Part shown: piece after piece, positions 53,050-61,270 of the stretch
Numbering within the stretch: the first letter of the stretch is position 1
Layout of the letters: each line of letters opens with the position of its first letter
NCBI RefSeq assembly: GCF_001953055.1
Contig: NZ_CP019044.1
Location: 2,232,001-2,296,000, forward strand
DNA: 64,000 nt
Origin: Salaquimonas pukyongi
GTDB taxonomy: Bacteria > Pseudomonadota > Alphaproteobacteria > Rhizobiales > Rhizobiaceae
Direction of reading: 5' to 3'
Position numbers and translations under genes: made by a program
Notes under the pieces: generated by a model
What the model was told of the DNA's origin: nothing
The model's input: only the letters and a program-made list of their open reading frames with translations
Databases searched by the model: none

Positions 53050-53930
53050 CCCAAAACCTGGACAGGATTGCCACGCTCCCCCTCTGGAGCGGGCCGGTCG
53101 ACATCGAACCGCTGCATGGCGGCCTGTCGAACGAGAGCCATACCGTGGTGTGTGGCGGCGAAAAATATGTCGTGCGCTTCGGCGTTGATTACCCGTTTCA
53201 CCATGTTGAGCGCGAACGGGAAGTGATGGCCGCCAAGGCTGCCCATGCTGCTGGATTTGCACCGGAAGTGGTCTATGCCGAACCCGGCATCATGATCTCC
53301 CGCTTTATCGAGGGGAAAACCTATCAGGCAGAGGATGTTCGCCGCGACAGGGAGGAGATCGCCCGCCTGGTGCGGCGCTTCCACACCAGCCTGCCCGCCC
53401 ACATTTCCGGCGCCGGTTTCATCTTCTGGGTATTTCATGTCATTCGCGATTATGCCCACACGCTGAAAATCGGCGGCAGCCGCTTTGAAAGCGAACTACC
53501 CCGCTATCTGGAACTTGCACAAAATCTCGAAGCGGTACAGGCGCCGCTGCCGATCTGCTTTGGTCATCACGATCTGCTGCCTGCCAATTTCATTCATGAC
53601 GGCTCGCGCCTGTGGCTGATCGATTTCGAATATGCAGGTTTCGGCACCGCCATGTTCGATCTGGCCGGAATAACCTCCAATGCGGAGTTTGGTCCTGACG
53701 AGGCAAAAGAACTGCTGTCGGCTTATTTTGAGGTGCTTCCTTCACCGGCAATCCTGCAGTCCCACGCCGCGATGCAATGCGCCTCGCTGCTTCGCGAAGC
53801 GATGTGGAGCATGGTCTCCGAACTTCATCTCAACGCACCTGGCGTCGACTACGAAGCTTACACAGCGGAGAATCTGGAGCGGCTTGCCGCCAGCCTTGAT
53901 TCTTATTCCTCTGCTTATGGAAAGGTTTGA
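53046..53930 (+). CDS. Choline-kinase-like phosphotransferase in betaine-type operon
   Basis: This 294-residue APH/ChoK-fold kinase has G-G-L-S-N-E-S-H-T near the start, the catalytic loop F-G-H-H-D-L-L-P-A-N-F and the metal motif L-I-D-F-E-Y-A-G-F-G-T. It is paralogous to the kinase at 47041 (both have S-R-F-I-E-G- or T-R-F-I-E-G-type segments). The GTG at 53046 overlaps the permease stop and has GGAGG seven bases upstream; a longer open frame to 52365 is an out-of-frame shadow. A kinase coupled to a DeoR-controlled importer suggests the imported compound or a product is phosphorylated. The substrate is not known. Confidence 0.85.
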   Translation: MTQNLDRIATLPLWSGPVDIEPLHGGLSNESHTVVCGGEKYVVRFGVDYPFHHVEREREVMAAKAAHAAGFAPEVVYAEPGIMISRFIEGKTYQAEDVRRDREEIARLVRRFHTSLPAHISGAGFIFWVFHVIRDYAHTLKIGGSRFESELPRYLELAQNLEAVQAPLPICFGHHDLLPANFIHDGSRLWLIDFEYAGFGTAMFDLAGITSNAEFGPDEAKELLSAYFEVLPSPAILQSHAAMQCASLLREAMWSMVSELHLNAPGVDYEAYTAENLERLAASLDSYSSAYGKV

Positions 53931-53937
53931 AAAACCC

Positions 53938-56382
53938 ATGCCTCAACTCCCGGATAAGGCCCAGATCGTCGTCATCGGCGGCGGCATAATAGGCTGTTCG
54001 ACCGCCTACCATTTGGCGCGCGATCACAAGGCCGATGTCATCCTGCTGGAACAAGGCAAGCTGACTTCAGGTTCAACCTGGCATGCCGCGGGTCTTGTCG
54101 GCCAGCTGCGCTCATCGGCCTCCATCACCCAGGTACTCAAATATTCCGTCGATCTCTACAAGCGGCTGAAAGGGGAAACCGGCCTGGAAACCGGCTGGAA
54201 AATGACCGGTTGCCTTCGCCTTGCCTGCAACGATGATCGCTGGACCGAATACAAGCGGCTCGCCACAACGGCACGAAGCTTCGGCATGGAAATGCACCTG
54301 CTGTCACCGCAGGAAGTCAGGGAAATGTGGCCGCTGATGGATGTCAGCGATCTGGTGGGGGCGAATTTCTTGCCCACCGATGGCCAGGCGAGCCCCTCCG
54401 ACATTACCCAGTCGCTGGCCAGGGGCGCCCGCATGCACGGTGCGAAAATCCACGAGGGCGTGCAGGTAACGGGCCTGCGCATGAAGGATGACCGCATCAC
54501 CCATGTGGAAACCGCGCACGGCGCAATCGCCTGTGAGAAGGTTGTCAATTGCGCCGGCCAGTGGGCGCGCCAGGTCGGCGCCATGGCAGGCGTCAATGTC
54601 CCGCTTCAACCGGTCAAGCACCAATACATCATTACCGAACCCGTCGAAGGCATAACGCCGGACACCGCCACCATCCGCGACCCCGACCGCCGAACCTATT
54701 TCAAGGAAGAGGTTGGTGGCCTGGTAATCGGCGGCTATGAGCCGAACCCGCTTGCCTGGACAACGGGCGATGTCCCCGGTGATTTCGAGTTCCAGCTCTT
54801 CGAGGACGACTGGGACCATTTCGAGCAGCATCTGGTTCAGGCAATCGAGCGCGTACCGGCGCTTGCCGAAACCGGCGTCAAGCAGATGATCAACGGGCCG
54901 GAAAGCTTCACGCCCGACGGCAATTTCATCCTTGGCGTTGCGCCTGAATGCAGCAACTTTTTCGTCGGCGCCGGATTTAATGCCTTCGGCATTGCCGCCG
55001 GTGGCGGCGCCGGCTGGGTGCTGGCCGAATGGGTGATATCCGGCGAGGCACCGATGGACCTGTGGGTCGTCGACATCCTGCGCTTTTCCGGCATGCACCG
55101 CAATCGCGACTGGGTCTGCGAACGCACGCTGGAAGCCTATGGCAAACACTACACCGTGGCATTTCCCCATGAGGAATATGACAGCGGCAGGCCGCACATC
55201 GTCTCCCCGCTCTATGAACGGCTGAAAAAACACGGCGCGGTGTTCGGCTCCAAACTCGGCTGGGAACGCCCCAACTGGTTTGCGCCGGAAGGGACAGAGC
55301 CAAAGGATGAGTATTCCATGGGGCGGCAGAACTGGTTTGATGCCGTTGGCGAGGAACACCATGCGGTGCGGAAAGCTGCCGGCCTGTTCGACCAGTCCTC
55401 TTTCTCCAAATTCGAGTTTTCAGGCCCCGGTGCGGGTCAGGCGCTTGACTGGATTTGCGCCAACCACGTGACCAAGCAGCCGGGGCGGCTGACCTATACC
55501 CAGATGCTCAATTCACGCGGCGGCATCGAATGCGACCTTACCGTGGCGCGGCTAGCCGACGACCTGTTCTATCTGGTTACCGGCACCGGCTTCCGCACCC
55601 ATGATGCCGCCTGGATACGCTCCCACTTGCCCAAGGACTGCGACGCCAGGCTTGTCGATGTCACCGAAAAGTGGGGAACGCTATCGCTGATGGGGCCGAA
55701 GGCCCGTACCATTCTGTGCGAAGTGACATCGGCCGATGTTTCCAACGCAGCATTTCCGTTCGGCCATGTGCGCGAAATCGAGATCGCCGGCCACACGGTT
55801 CGGGCACTTCGCGTCACCTATGTAGGAGAACTGGGCTGGGAGTTGCATGTTCCCATCGAGGGAACCGGCGAGGTATTCGATGCCTTGATGGCAGCCGGTT
55901 CACCGCATGGGCTCAAACCCGCCGGTTACCGGGCCATTGAAAGTCTGAGGCTTGAAAAGGGGTATCGTGCCTGGGGCTCCGACATAACCCCGAACGACTC
56001 CCCTTTCGAGGCAGGGCTCGGCTGGGCAGTCAAACTGAGCCGAAACATCGATTTCATGGGCCGCAAGAGCGCCGAGGGCATTGCGGCAGAACCGCTCGGC
56101 AAAAAGCTTGTCGGCTTTAGTGTGGACGACCCAGACATCATTCTGCTTGGCCGGGAAACCATTCTGCGCAATGGTGAATTCGCCGGATACCTGACCAGTG
56201 GCGGGTTTGGCTATACCCTCGGTAAACCGGTGGGCCATGGCTATCTGCGCTGCCCCGGCGGCATTGATGACGACTGGATCACTTCCGGAAACTATGAACT
56301 GGTCGTTGCCGCAGAACGGATTTCAGCCAGGGTTCATCTCAAGCCGATGTATGATCCTGCTGCAGAACGTGTAAAGGTCTAG
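53938..56382 (+). CDS. Dimethylglycine/sarcosine dehydrogenase-like flavoprotein with GcvT domain
   Basis: The 814-residue protein has an N-terminal DAO flavin domain (I-V-V-I-G-G-G-I-I-G-C-S-T-A-Y-H-L-A, then S-T-W-H-A-A-G-L with a His that is covalently attached to FAD in relatives) to about residue 390. The C-terminal half carries GcvT folate-binding and aminomethyltransferase-like domains (R-G-G-I-E-C-D-L-T-V-A-R, Y-V-G-E-L-G-W-E-L-H). Such enzymes oxidatively demethylate N-methylated glycines and pass the one-carbon unit to folate. The stop TAG lies in the CTAG end of a repeat element, so the natural C-terminus might have been changed. Confidence 0.9.
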   Translation: MPQLPDKAQIVVIGGGIIGCSTAYHLARDHKADVILLEQGKLTSGSTWHAAGLVGQLRSSASITQVLKYSVDLYKRLKGETGLETGWKMTGCLRLACNDDRWTEYKRLATTARSFGMEMHLLSPQEVREMWPLMDVSDLVGANFLPTDGQASPSDITQSLARGARMHGAKIHEGVQVTGLRMKDDRITHVETAHGAIACEKVVNCAGQWARQVGAMAGVNVPLQPVKHQYIITEPVEGITPDTATIRDPDRRTYFKEEVGGLVIGGYEPNPLAWTTGDVPGDFEFQLFEDDWDHFEQHLVQAIERVPALAETGVKQMINGPESFTPDGNFILGVAPECSNFFVGAGFNAFGIAAGGGAGWVLAEWVISGEAPMDLWVVDILRFSGMHRNRDWVCERTLEAYGKHYTVAFPHEEYDSGRPHIVSPLYERLKKHGAVFGSKLGWERPNWFAPEGTEPKDEYSMGRQNWFDAVGEEHHAVRKAAGLFDQSSFSKFEFSGPGAGQALDWICANHVTKQPGRLTYTQMLNSRGGIECDLTVARLADDLFYLVTGTGFRTHDAAWIRSHLPKDCDARLVDVTEKWGTLSLMGPKARTILCEVTSADVSNAAFPFGHVREIEIAGHTVRALRVTYVGELGWELHVPIEGTGEVFDALMAAGSPHGLKPAGYRAIESLRLEKGYRAWGSDITPNDSPFEAGLGWAVKLSRNIDFMGRKSAEGIAAEPLGKKLVGFSVDDPDIILLGRETILRNGEFAGYLTSGGFGYTLGKPVGHGYLRCPGGIDDDWITSGNYELVVAAERISARVHLKPMYDPAAERVKV

Positions 56383-56652
56383 GTCCAATCGACATTCCGG
56401 GTTTGGAGCGCGGTATGGGCGAAAATCGTTCAGTTTCAGGAGCAAAACCGGCGACAGGCCGGTATCCTTTCGGGGATCTGCGACGCCAAAGTGGGCGATT
56501 TTCGCCATATCCTTGCAGGACGCGGAGGATTTGCGCCCTGAATGCGTTGAAAAGTCCTTGTGGTGGATGGCATCCTGCAGCGGTATTCTCCTTGCCAGGC
56601 AGGAAAAATTCATCCATTCAAACTGCTTCCAGCTAATCAAGACACGCTCTAG
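56379..56652. repeat. CTAG-ended MITE-like repeat, copy 2 (inverted)
   Basis: This 274-base copy fills most of the gap between the flavoprotein and aminotransferase genes. It is in the opposite orientation to copies 1 and 3 and is about 80 percent alike to copy 3 by eye. Its left CTAG (56379-56382) includes the stop codon of the upstream flavoprotein gene; its right end is CGCTCTAG. No open frame with a ribosome site is found inside. The remaining 56653-56746 contains only the leader of the next gene. Confidence 0.7.
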
Positions 56653-56746
56653 AGTCTTTCACAAAATTGGCTTTGCTTGCAGCCTTGCAAGCCATAGCCT
56701 GCTGCAGTCAGAATCCTCCCGCCTTCAATCTGAAACCCAAAATCCC

Positions 56747-57673
56747 ATGAGCAACAATCAAAGCGCCCAAGGCTATCTTTCCGATGAAAGAAACAACGAT
56801 GTCCTAATTTATGTGGACGGCAAACTGGTGCCCCGCAGCCAGGCCGTGGTTTCGGTCTTCGACAGCGGCTTCGTGTTGGGAGACGGCGTGTGGGAAGGGC
56901 TGCGCCTCAAACAGGGGCGCATTATTCAGCTTGATGCCCATATTGATCGCCTGTTCGAGGGTGCGTGGGCCATCGCGCTCGACGTTGGCCGCAGCCGGGA
57001 GGAGATTGTTGCCGCCATTCGCCAGACCCTTGATGCCAACGGCATGGAGGATGGCGCCCACATACGCCTGATGATCTCCCGGGGTATGAAGAGCACGCCC
57101 AATCAGGACCCGCGGTTTGTAATCGGCAAGGCGACCATGGTCATTGCCGCTGAATACAAAACCCCAAAGCCGGACGCCTGGTCGAAGGGCCTTTCGCTGT
57201 TTACTTCGACGTTCCGCACCAGCGGGCCGGACATTTTCGATCTTCGCCTGAACTCCCACAGCCGGCTCAATCTCATTCAGGCGCTGATACAGGCGATCAA
57301 CGCAGGTGCCGACGAGGCCCTGATGCTCGATCCTCGCGGTTTTGTCGCCAGTTGCAATTCGACGAATTTCTTTATTGTCCGCGGCCGGGAAATCTGGACG
57401 TCCACCGGCTCGTACTCGTTCAAGGGGCTGACACAGCAGGCCACCATCGACAGCTGGCAGGACAAAGGCGAAACGGCTCTGGAAAAGGATTTCACCCTGG
57501 CTGAAGCCTATGGCGCCGATGAGGCATTCATCACCGGAACGCTGGGCGGAATAACGCCGGTAACGCGCATTGACGGGCGCACCATCGGCAGCGGCAAACC
57601 CGGGCCTGTGACCGGAGAGGTGAGCGAAACCTATCAAAAATGGGTCATGCGACAGGAAACGGCGGAGATGTGA
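56747..57673 (+). CDS. Fold-type IV aminotransferase homologue, PLP lysine apparently absent
   Basis: The 308-residue protein resembles branched-chain/D-amino-acid aminotransferases (Y-V-D-G-K-L-V-P-R at the start, G-D-G-V-W-E-G-L-R, then A-G-A-D-E-A-L-M-L-D-P-R-G-F-V-A-S-C-N-S-T-N). The stretch where the family carries the Schiff-base lysine reads D-L-R-L-N-S-H-S-R-L-N, with arginines and no lysine, so normal transamination is doubtful. The start is chosen at ATG 56747 because the longer frame reads through repeat copy 2. It follows the flavoprotein in the same direction but is separated from it by that repeat. Confidence 0.85.
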   Translation: MSNNQSAQGYLSDERNNDVLIYVDGKLVPRSQAVVSVFDSGFVLGDGVWEGLRLKQGRIIQLDAHIDRLFEGAWAIALDVGRSREEIVAAIRQTLDANGMEDGAHIRLMISRGMKSTPNQDPRFVIGKATMVIAAEYKTPKPDAWSKGLSLFTSTFRTSGPDIFDLRLNSHSRLNLIQALIQAINAGADEALMLDPRGFVASCNSTNFFIVRGREIWTSTGSYSFKGLTQQATIDSWQDKGETALEKDFTLAEAYGADEAFITGTLGGITPVTRIDGRTIGSGKPGPVTGEVSETYQKWVMRQETAEM

Positions 57674-57717
57674 TTTCTCCGCCGCTTGTTCATTTCACGC
57701 TTCAGGTGAAAGTGCCC

Positions 57718-57989
57718 TGGAGCGCGTCCTGGTTAGCTGGAAGCAGTTTGAATGGATGGATTTTTCCTGCCTGGCAAGGAGATACCGCTGCAGGATGTTT
57801 ATCCATCCTGCGAGGATTTCGACGAAGCCAGGGGCAAAATCCGCCGCGTTCTGCAAGAACAGGGTGAAAATCGCCCACTTCGGCGTCGCGGAACCCCGAA
57901 AGGATAGCGACCTGTCATCGGTCCCGCTCCTGGAATTGAACGATTTTCCCCATACCGCGCTCCAAATCCTGAATGTCGATACAGCCTAG
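57718..57989. repeat. CTAG-ended MITE-like repeat, copy 3
   Basis: This 272-base copy begins CTGGAGCGCGTCCTGGTTAGC and ends CCTAG, whose CTAG (57986-57989) contains the TAG stop of the leftward radical oxidase gene. It is the same orientation as copy 1 and nearly full-length relative to copy 2. It fills most of the 57674-57985 gap between the convergent genes; no gene or terminator was recognised there. Confidence 0.7.
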
Positions 57990-60900
57990 GCAACTTCCGC
58001 CAGTATCACCGTCTCATCGTTGAAGGCGATCTCCTCGAAATCATACAGCAGGTCATGGCTGCCATCGGCTTCGTTCCAAACGACAATGCCCTGCCCGTCC
58101 TCCGTCGCCCCCCAGCGATAGCCGGCTGAATCTGCATCAATGACAAAGCGGTCGGTCTGATCGGTGCCAAACTCGTATTGAGTGCGGGATGGATCGTCGG
58201 CCACCACCAGACCTTCGCCAGGATTGCCCCCAGCGCCCAGTTCCACCGTGCGGTCATTGAAGGCGATTTTCTCGAAATCATAGAGCAGGTCGTGGCTGCC
58301 GGTGGCATTGTTCCAAACGACAATGCCCTGCCCATCCTCCGTCGCCCCCCAGCCATGGTCGGCTGAGTTGCCATCGATGACAAAGCGGTCGGTCTGATCG
58401 GTGCCAAACTCGTATTGAGTGCGGGATGGATCGTCAGCCACCACCAGTCCTTCGCCAGGATTGCCGCCGCCCAGTTCCACCGTGCGGTCGTTGAAGGCAA
58501 TCTCCTCGAAATCGTACAGCAGATCATGGCTGCCGGTAGCATTGTTCCAAACGACAATGCCCTGCCCGTCCTCGGTCGGACCCCAGCCATGGTCGGCTGA
58601 ATTGCCGTCGATGACGAAACGGTCGGTCTGATCGGTGCCGAATTCATACTGGGTTTGGGCAGGATTATCCTGAACCTCACGGACCTCCGGCGGTCCGCCG
58701 GAATCAGTGGAAACGAGCTTTACATTGTCGATCAGGCTGCCGGTACCATCATTGTCGCTGGCAGGCTCGCGAAACTCCAGGCGGTCGGCACCACCGGTGC
58801 CAACAACTTCAAATGAGTATTTTTCCCAACTGGCCGATGCCGGATCGATTGAAGCGACCTGCTCACCGTTCCAGTAAACCTCCACCGTATTGGACGCACC
58901 GGGCGCCGTTGGCCGGCGTGCAACGTCAAGGCTTAGTGCATAGGTCTGGCCAGACTGGGTCCGGATGTCCTGATATACGGCATCCACAGCGCCAGCCTGG
59001 TCAAGTTCGAGCCATTGATCGCCTGCTGAAGCCCTGTGTCCATCGACGCTTTCCTGAACTTCCACTCTGCCGGATGTTGAAGTCCACCCCGCCACCGCAC
59101 TGTTTTCAAATGCACTGCCGCTTGAAGCAACTTCCGGAAACTCGAAAGACCCGTTGACAACGAGGTTGTCTTCCGCGCCATCAAACAGCATTTGCTTGCG
59201 GCCAAAGCCAGGGCCGGACCAGTCAAGATCGATGGCCCCCGGGCCACCGCCCTCAAAATAGCGCACCTCAATCGTGTGTGTACCAGCGTCGAGGTTGACC
59301 GAAGCCGTGGCAAGGGTAGGTGCCTGCATGCCGTCATTATCGACGACAAGTTCGCCATCGATATACAGGCGGGAGCCGTCATCGGACGTCAGATAGAAGG
59401 TGTGTTGCCCGCCTGAGCCGACATGAAAATCACCGCTATAGCGCACCGCAAAATCATCTGCGGGGCCACCATTGTAGAAGCTGCCGTTCGAGCTTTCACT
59501 GATGAACAGTGCAGATTCGATATGCAGCGCCTCGCCATCGAAGTTGATGTCATCAAGGCTGGTGGCGTCGCTATCGATGGCGAAAAACTCCGCCGTCAGA
59601 TCGCCCGCATTGTCGTAGTTCGCCGCTCTTGGTTCGACATTTACCATCGGCGCAATGGACGGCACGCCTTCGGAATCCCAGGCAAACAGCATCCAGCTGC
59701 CGGCAGCCAGCGCTCCGCTTTCCGCTGGCAGGGAAACTTCAAGCGTTGTGGCTGAAGTTGCTGAAAAATCCAGTTCTACAAAACGCGTGCCCATGTTGAA
59801 GGCGTGGGTGGCAGCCCCTGTTTTCACAAAGGTCAGTTTCTGGATATCCGAAGCATCGTCTACCGAAATGGTGAAGGTATCACCGGGAAGGACGCTGTCC
59901 GGCGTATCGGTGATGACCGGGCGGTCGGCAAGATTGCCGTTGTCATCATACAGATAAGGCGGGCGATAGACCTGACCATCGAGATAGTTGTTTTCCGCAG
60001 AGCCCGCCGCCCCGCCACCAAGCGAAAGAAGCGTACCGTCGTTAAGAAGAACGGAAGCGGAATGATAAAGCCGCGGATTGTCTTCATCAACGGTATAGGT
60101 GAGCTGGTTGGTTTCCGGATCCCAGATTACCGCCGTGCGGTCGGCGCCTGCTTCCCGGTTGCCATTGCTGGTGCCACCATTGATCAGGACCGTTCCGTCG
60201 GCGAGCGTGGTCATGTTCGACCAGTTGCGCTCCTGCGAAAGCGTTCCCACCCGGGTAAATTGGAGCGTGTCGCCAGTAATGTCCATGGACCACAGGCCCG
60301 TTTGCGCATCCTGCACCAGCACTTTGCCGGCTTCATACATGACGGCGGGCGCATCCCAGGCAAAGCTGAATGGCAAGGTTCCGATCTGGGTGAGAGCACC
60401 ATTGCCGGAAGGATCGAGGGACATGACCTCAACCTGGTTGTCATTGCCGCGTCCGGTGGCGAAATAGACGATGTTGCCATTGTCGGCCACGAAAGCGCGC
60501 GGATAAAGCGAACTGCTGCCAAGGTCGGTATCCACGGCGCTGGTGAGCGAACGCCAGCCTTCGCCGTGCGTGTAGATTTCCGGTGTGGAAACGCCGCGTC
60601 CGTTGATATCGGTTCCGCCGAGCATGACCATCTGGCCGCTCGGCAGGGCCACCATGGTCGGATACCAGCGCTGAAACGCCATGTCGCCTTCCGGTGCCGG
60701 ATAGAGTTCACCAGTGTCCATGTCCAGAATGTTGACGTCATTGACGCCGCGATTGGTGGAACCAAGCGGGCGGGCATCCCCGCCGGCGATCAAAATCTTG
60801 TTGGTACCGGGAATGATAACGGCAGCCGAGCAGAAAATATCGGTCGGGGTGGTGTTCGGCAGCGTCGTATGCGTGCCGGTGGCCGGATCGTAGATATCGT

Positions 60901-61039
60901 AGATGAACTGCCCGCCCTGCATGCCGCGGCTGTCGGTGCCGAATGTCAGCACACGCCCATCATCCATGACCGTCGCATGCAATCCGATAAGCGGCCAGTT
61001 TTGAAGATTGTCCCAGCTTCCGTCAGTCTGGTTGGGCAT
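57986..61039 (-). CDS. Copper-radical-oxidase-like (galactose/glyoxal oxidase) protein with PA14 and C-terminal repeats
   Basis: The 1017-residue protein starts with a Kelch-type propeller and DUF1929-like domain (to about 490) whose copper-radical site appears complete by comparison with galactose oxidase: Cys in T-D-I-F-C-S-A, Tyr in Q-R-W-Y-P-T-M, Tyr-His in R-L-Y-H-S-A-S, and His in G-A-A-T-H-A-F. A PA14 domain follows (about 490-640, D-G-S-R-L-Y-I-D-G), then a lectin-like domain (to about 780) and three ~79-residue repeats. There is no signal peptide, but the divergent neighbours are type I secretion genes, so it is a likely substrate. Its stop codon is in repeat copy 3. Confidence 0.85.
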   Translation of the reverse strand: MPNQTDGSWDNLQNWPLIGLHATVMDDGRVLTFGTDSRGMQGGQFIYDIYDPATGTHTTLPNTTPTDIFCSAAVIIPGTNKILIAGGDARPLGSTNRGVNDVNILDMDTGELYPAPEGDMAFQRWYPTMVALPSGQMVMLGGTDINGRGVSTPEIYTHGEGWRSLTSAVDTDLGSSSLYPRAFVADNGNIVYFATGRGNDNQVEVMSLDPSGNGALTQIGTLPFSFAWDAPAVMYEAGKVLVQDAQTGLWSMDITGDTLQFTRVGTLSQERNWSNMTTLADGTVLINGGTSNGNREAGADRTAVIWDPETNQLTYTVDEDNPRLYHSASVLLNDGTLLSLGGGAAGSAENNYLDGQVYRPPYLYDDNGNLADRPVITDTPDSVLPGDTFTISVDDASDIQKLTFVKTGAATHAFNMGTRFVELDFSATSATTLEVSLPAESGALAAGSWMLFAWDSEGVPSIAPMVNVEPRAANYDNAGDLTAEFFAIDSDATSLDDINFDGEALHIESALFISESSNGSFYNGGPADDFAVRYSGDFHVGSGGQHTFYLTSDDGSRLYIDGELVVDNDGMQAPTLATASVNLDAGTHTIEVRYFEGGGPGAIDLDWSGPGFGRKQMLFDGAEDNLVVNGSFEFPEVASSGSAFENSAVAGWTSTSGRVEVQESVDGHRASAGDQWLELDQAGAVDAVYQDIRTQSGQTYALSLDVARRPTAPGASNTVEVYWNGEQVASIDPASASWEKYSFEVVGTGGADRLEFREPASDNDGTGSLIDNVKLVSTDSGGPPEVREVQDNPAQTQYEFGTDQTDRFVIDGNSADHGWGPTEDGQGIVVWNNATGSHDLLYDFEEIAFNDRTVELGGGNPGEGLVVADDPSRTQYEFGTDQTDRFVIDGNSADHGWGATEDGQGIVVWNNATGSHDLLYDFEKIAFNDRTVELGAGGNPGEGLVVADDPSRTQYEFGTDQTDRFVIDADSAGYRWGATEDGQGIVVWNEADGSHDLLYDFEEIAFNDETVILAEVA
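58009..58681 (-). repeat. Three tandem 234-237-bp coding repeats
   Basis: The C-terminus of the oxidase holds three near-identical units that read Q-Y-E-F-G-T-D-Q-T-D-R-F-V-I-D then G-A-T-E-D-G-Q-G-I-V-V-W-N and L-L-Y-D-F-E-E-I-A-F-N-D. DNA periods measured at a shared segment are 237 and 234 bases. They lack the GGxGxDxxx calcium repeats of RTX toxins. High DNA identity suggests recent duplication or conversion. Confidence 0.85.
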
Positions 61040-61080
61040 GGTTTACTCCGCATCTGTTTCAGTTTCGAAAAATCCGCTCC

Positions 61081-61101
61081 GGAACGGGCAAAACCTGTTC
61101 C
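61081..61101. promoter_or_regulatory. Inverted repeat in oxidase/secretion divergent region
   Basis: GGAAC and GG are mirrored by CC and GTTCC around a central AT-rich four bases (21 bases in total, with one unpaired base on each side). It is placed 42 bases upstream of the oxidase start. It is a plausible operator for co-regulation of substrate and exporter. The rest of the 231-base gap shows no clear promoter. Confidence 0.4.
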
Positions 61102-61270
61102 AAAACGGCACGGCACCGCCTTTTGCAGCCCGGGCGAAAAACCGGTTGCAAATATGGTGCCAATACAGGGATTTCGCGAAATGGAACTGTGGACACACCA
61201 AAGGGTGGAGATAAACTGTTTATTAGGCGTATTTCTTCATATTCACGGCAAGTGAAATGAAGAAATTCCC

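Noticed and set aside
56513-56746. N-terminal extension of the aminotransferase
   Set aside because: This part of the frame is the repeat element itself; family similarity begins just after the ATG at 56747.
58009-58681. CRISPR-like or non-coding tandem repeat
   Set aside because: The repeats are 234-237 bases long, in frame and within a protein-coding gene, with no spacer pattern.
61081-61085. EcfG promoter starting at this GGAAC
   Set aside because: No CGTT follows at 16 bases, and GGAAC here belongs to an inverted repeat.
61081-61101. LexA box
   Set aside because: Alphaproteobacterial LexA sites are direct repeats (GTTC-N7-GTTC); this is an inverted repeat with a different spacing.
59804-61255. 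Open frame of 483 codons on the plus strand
   Set aside because: It is antisense to the copper-radical-oxidase gene, whose domains and active-site residues are clear, and has no recognisable domain.
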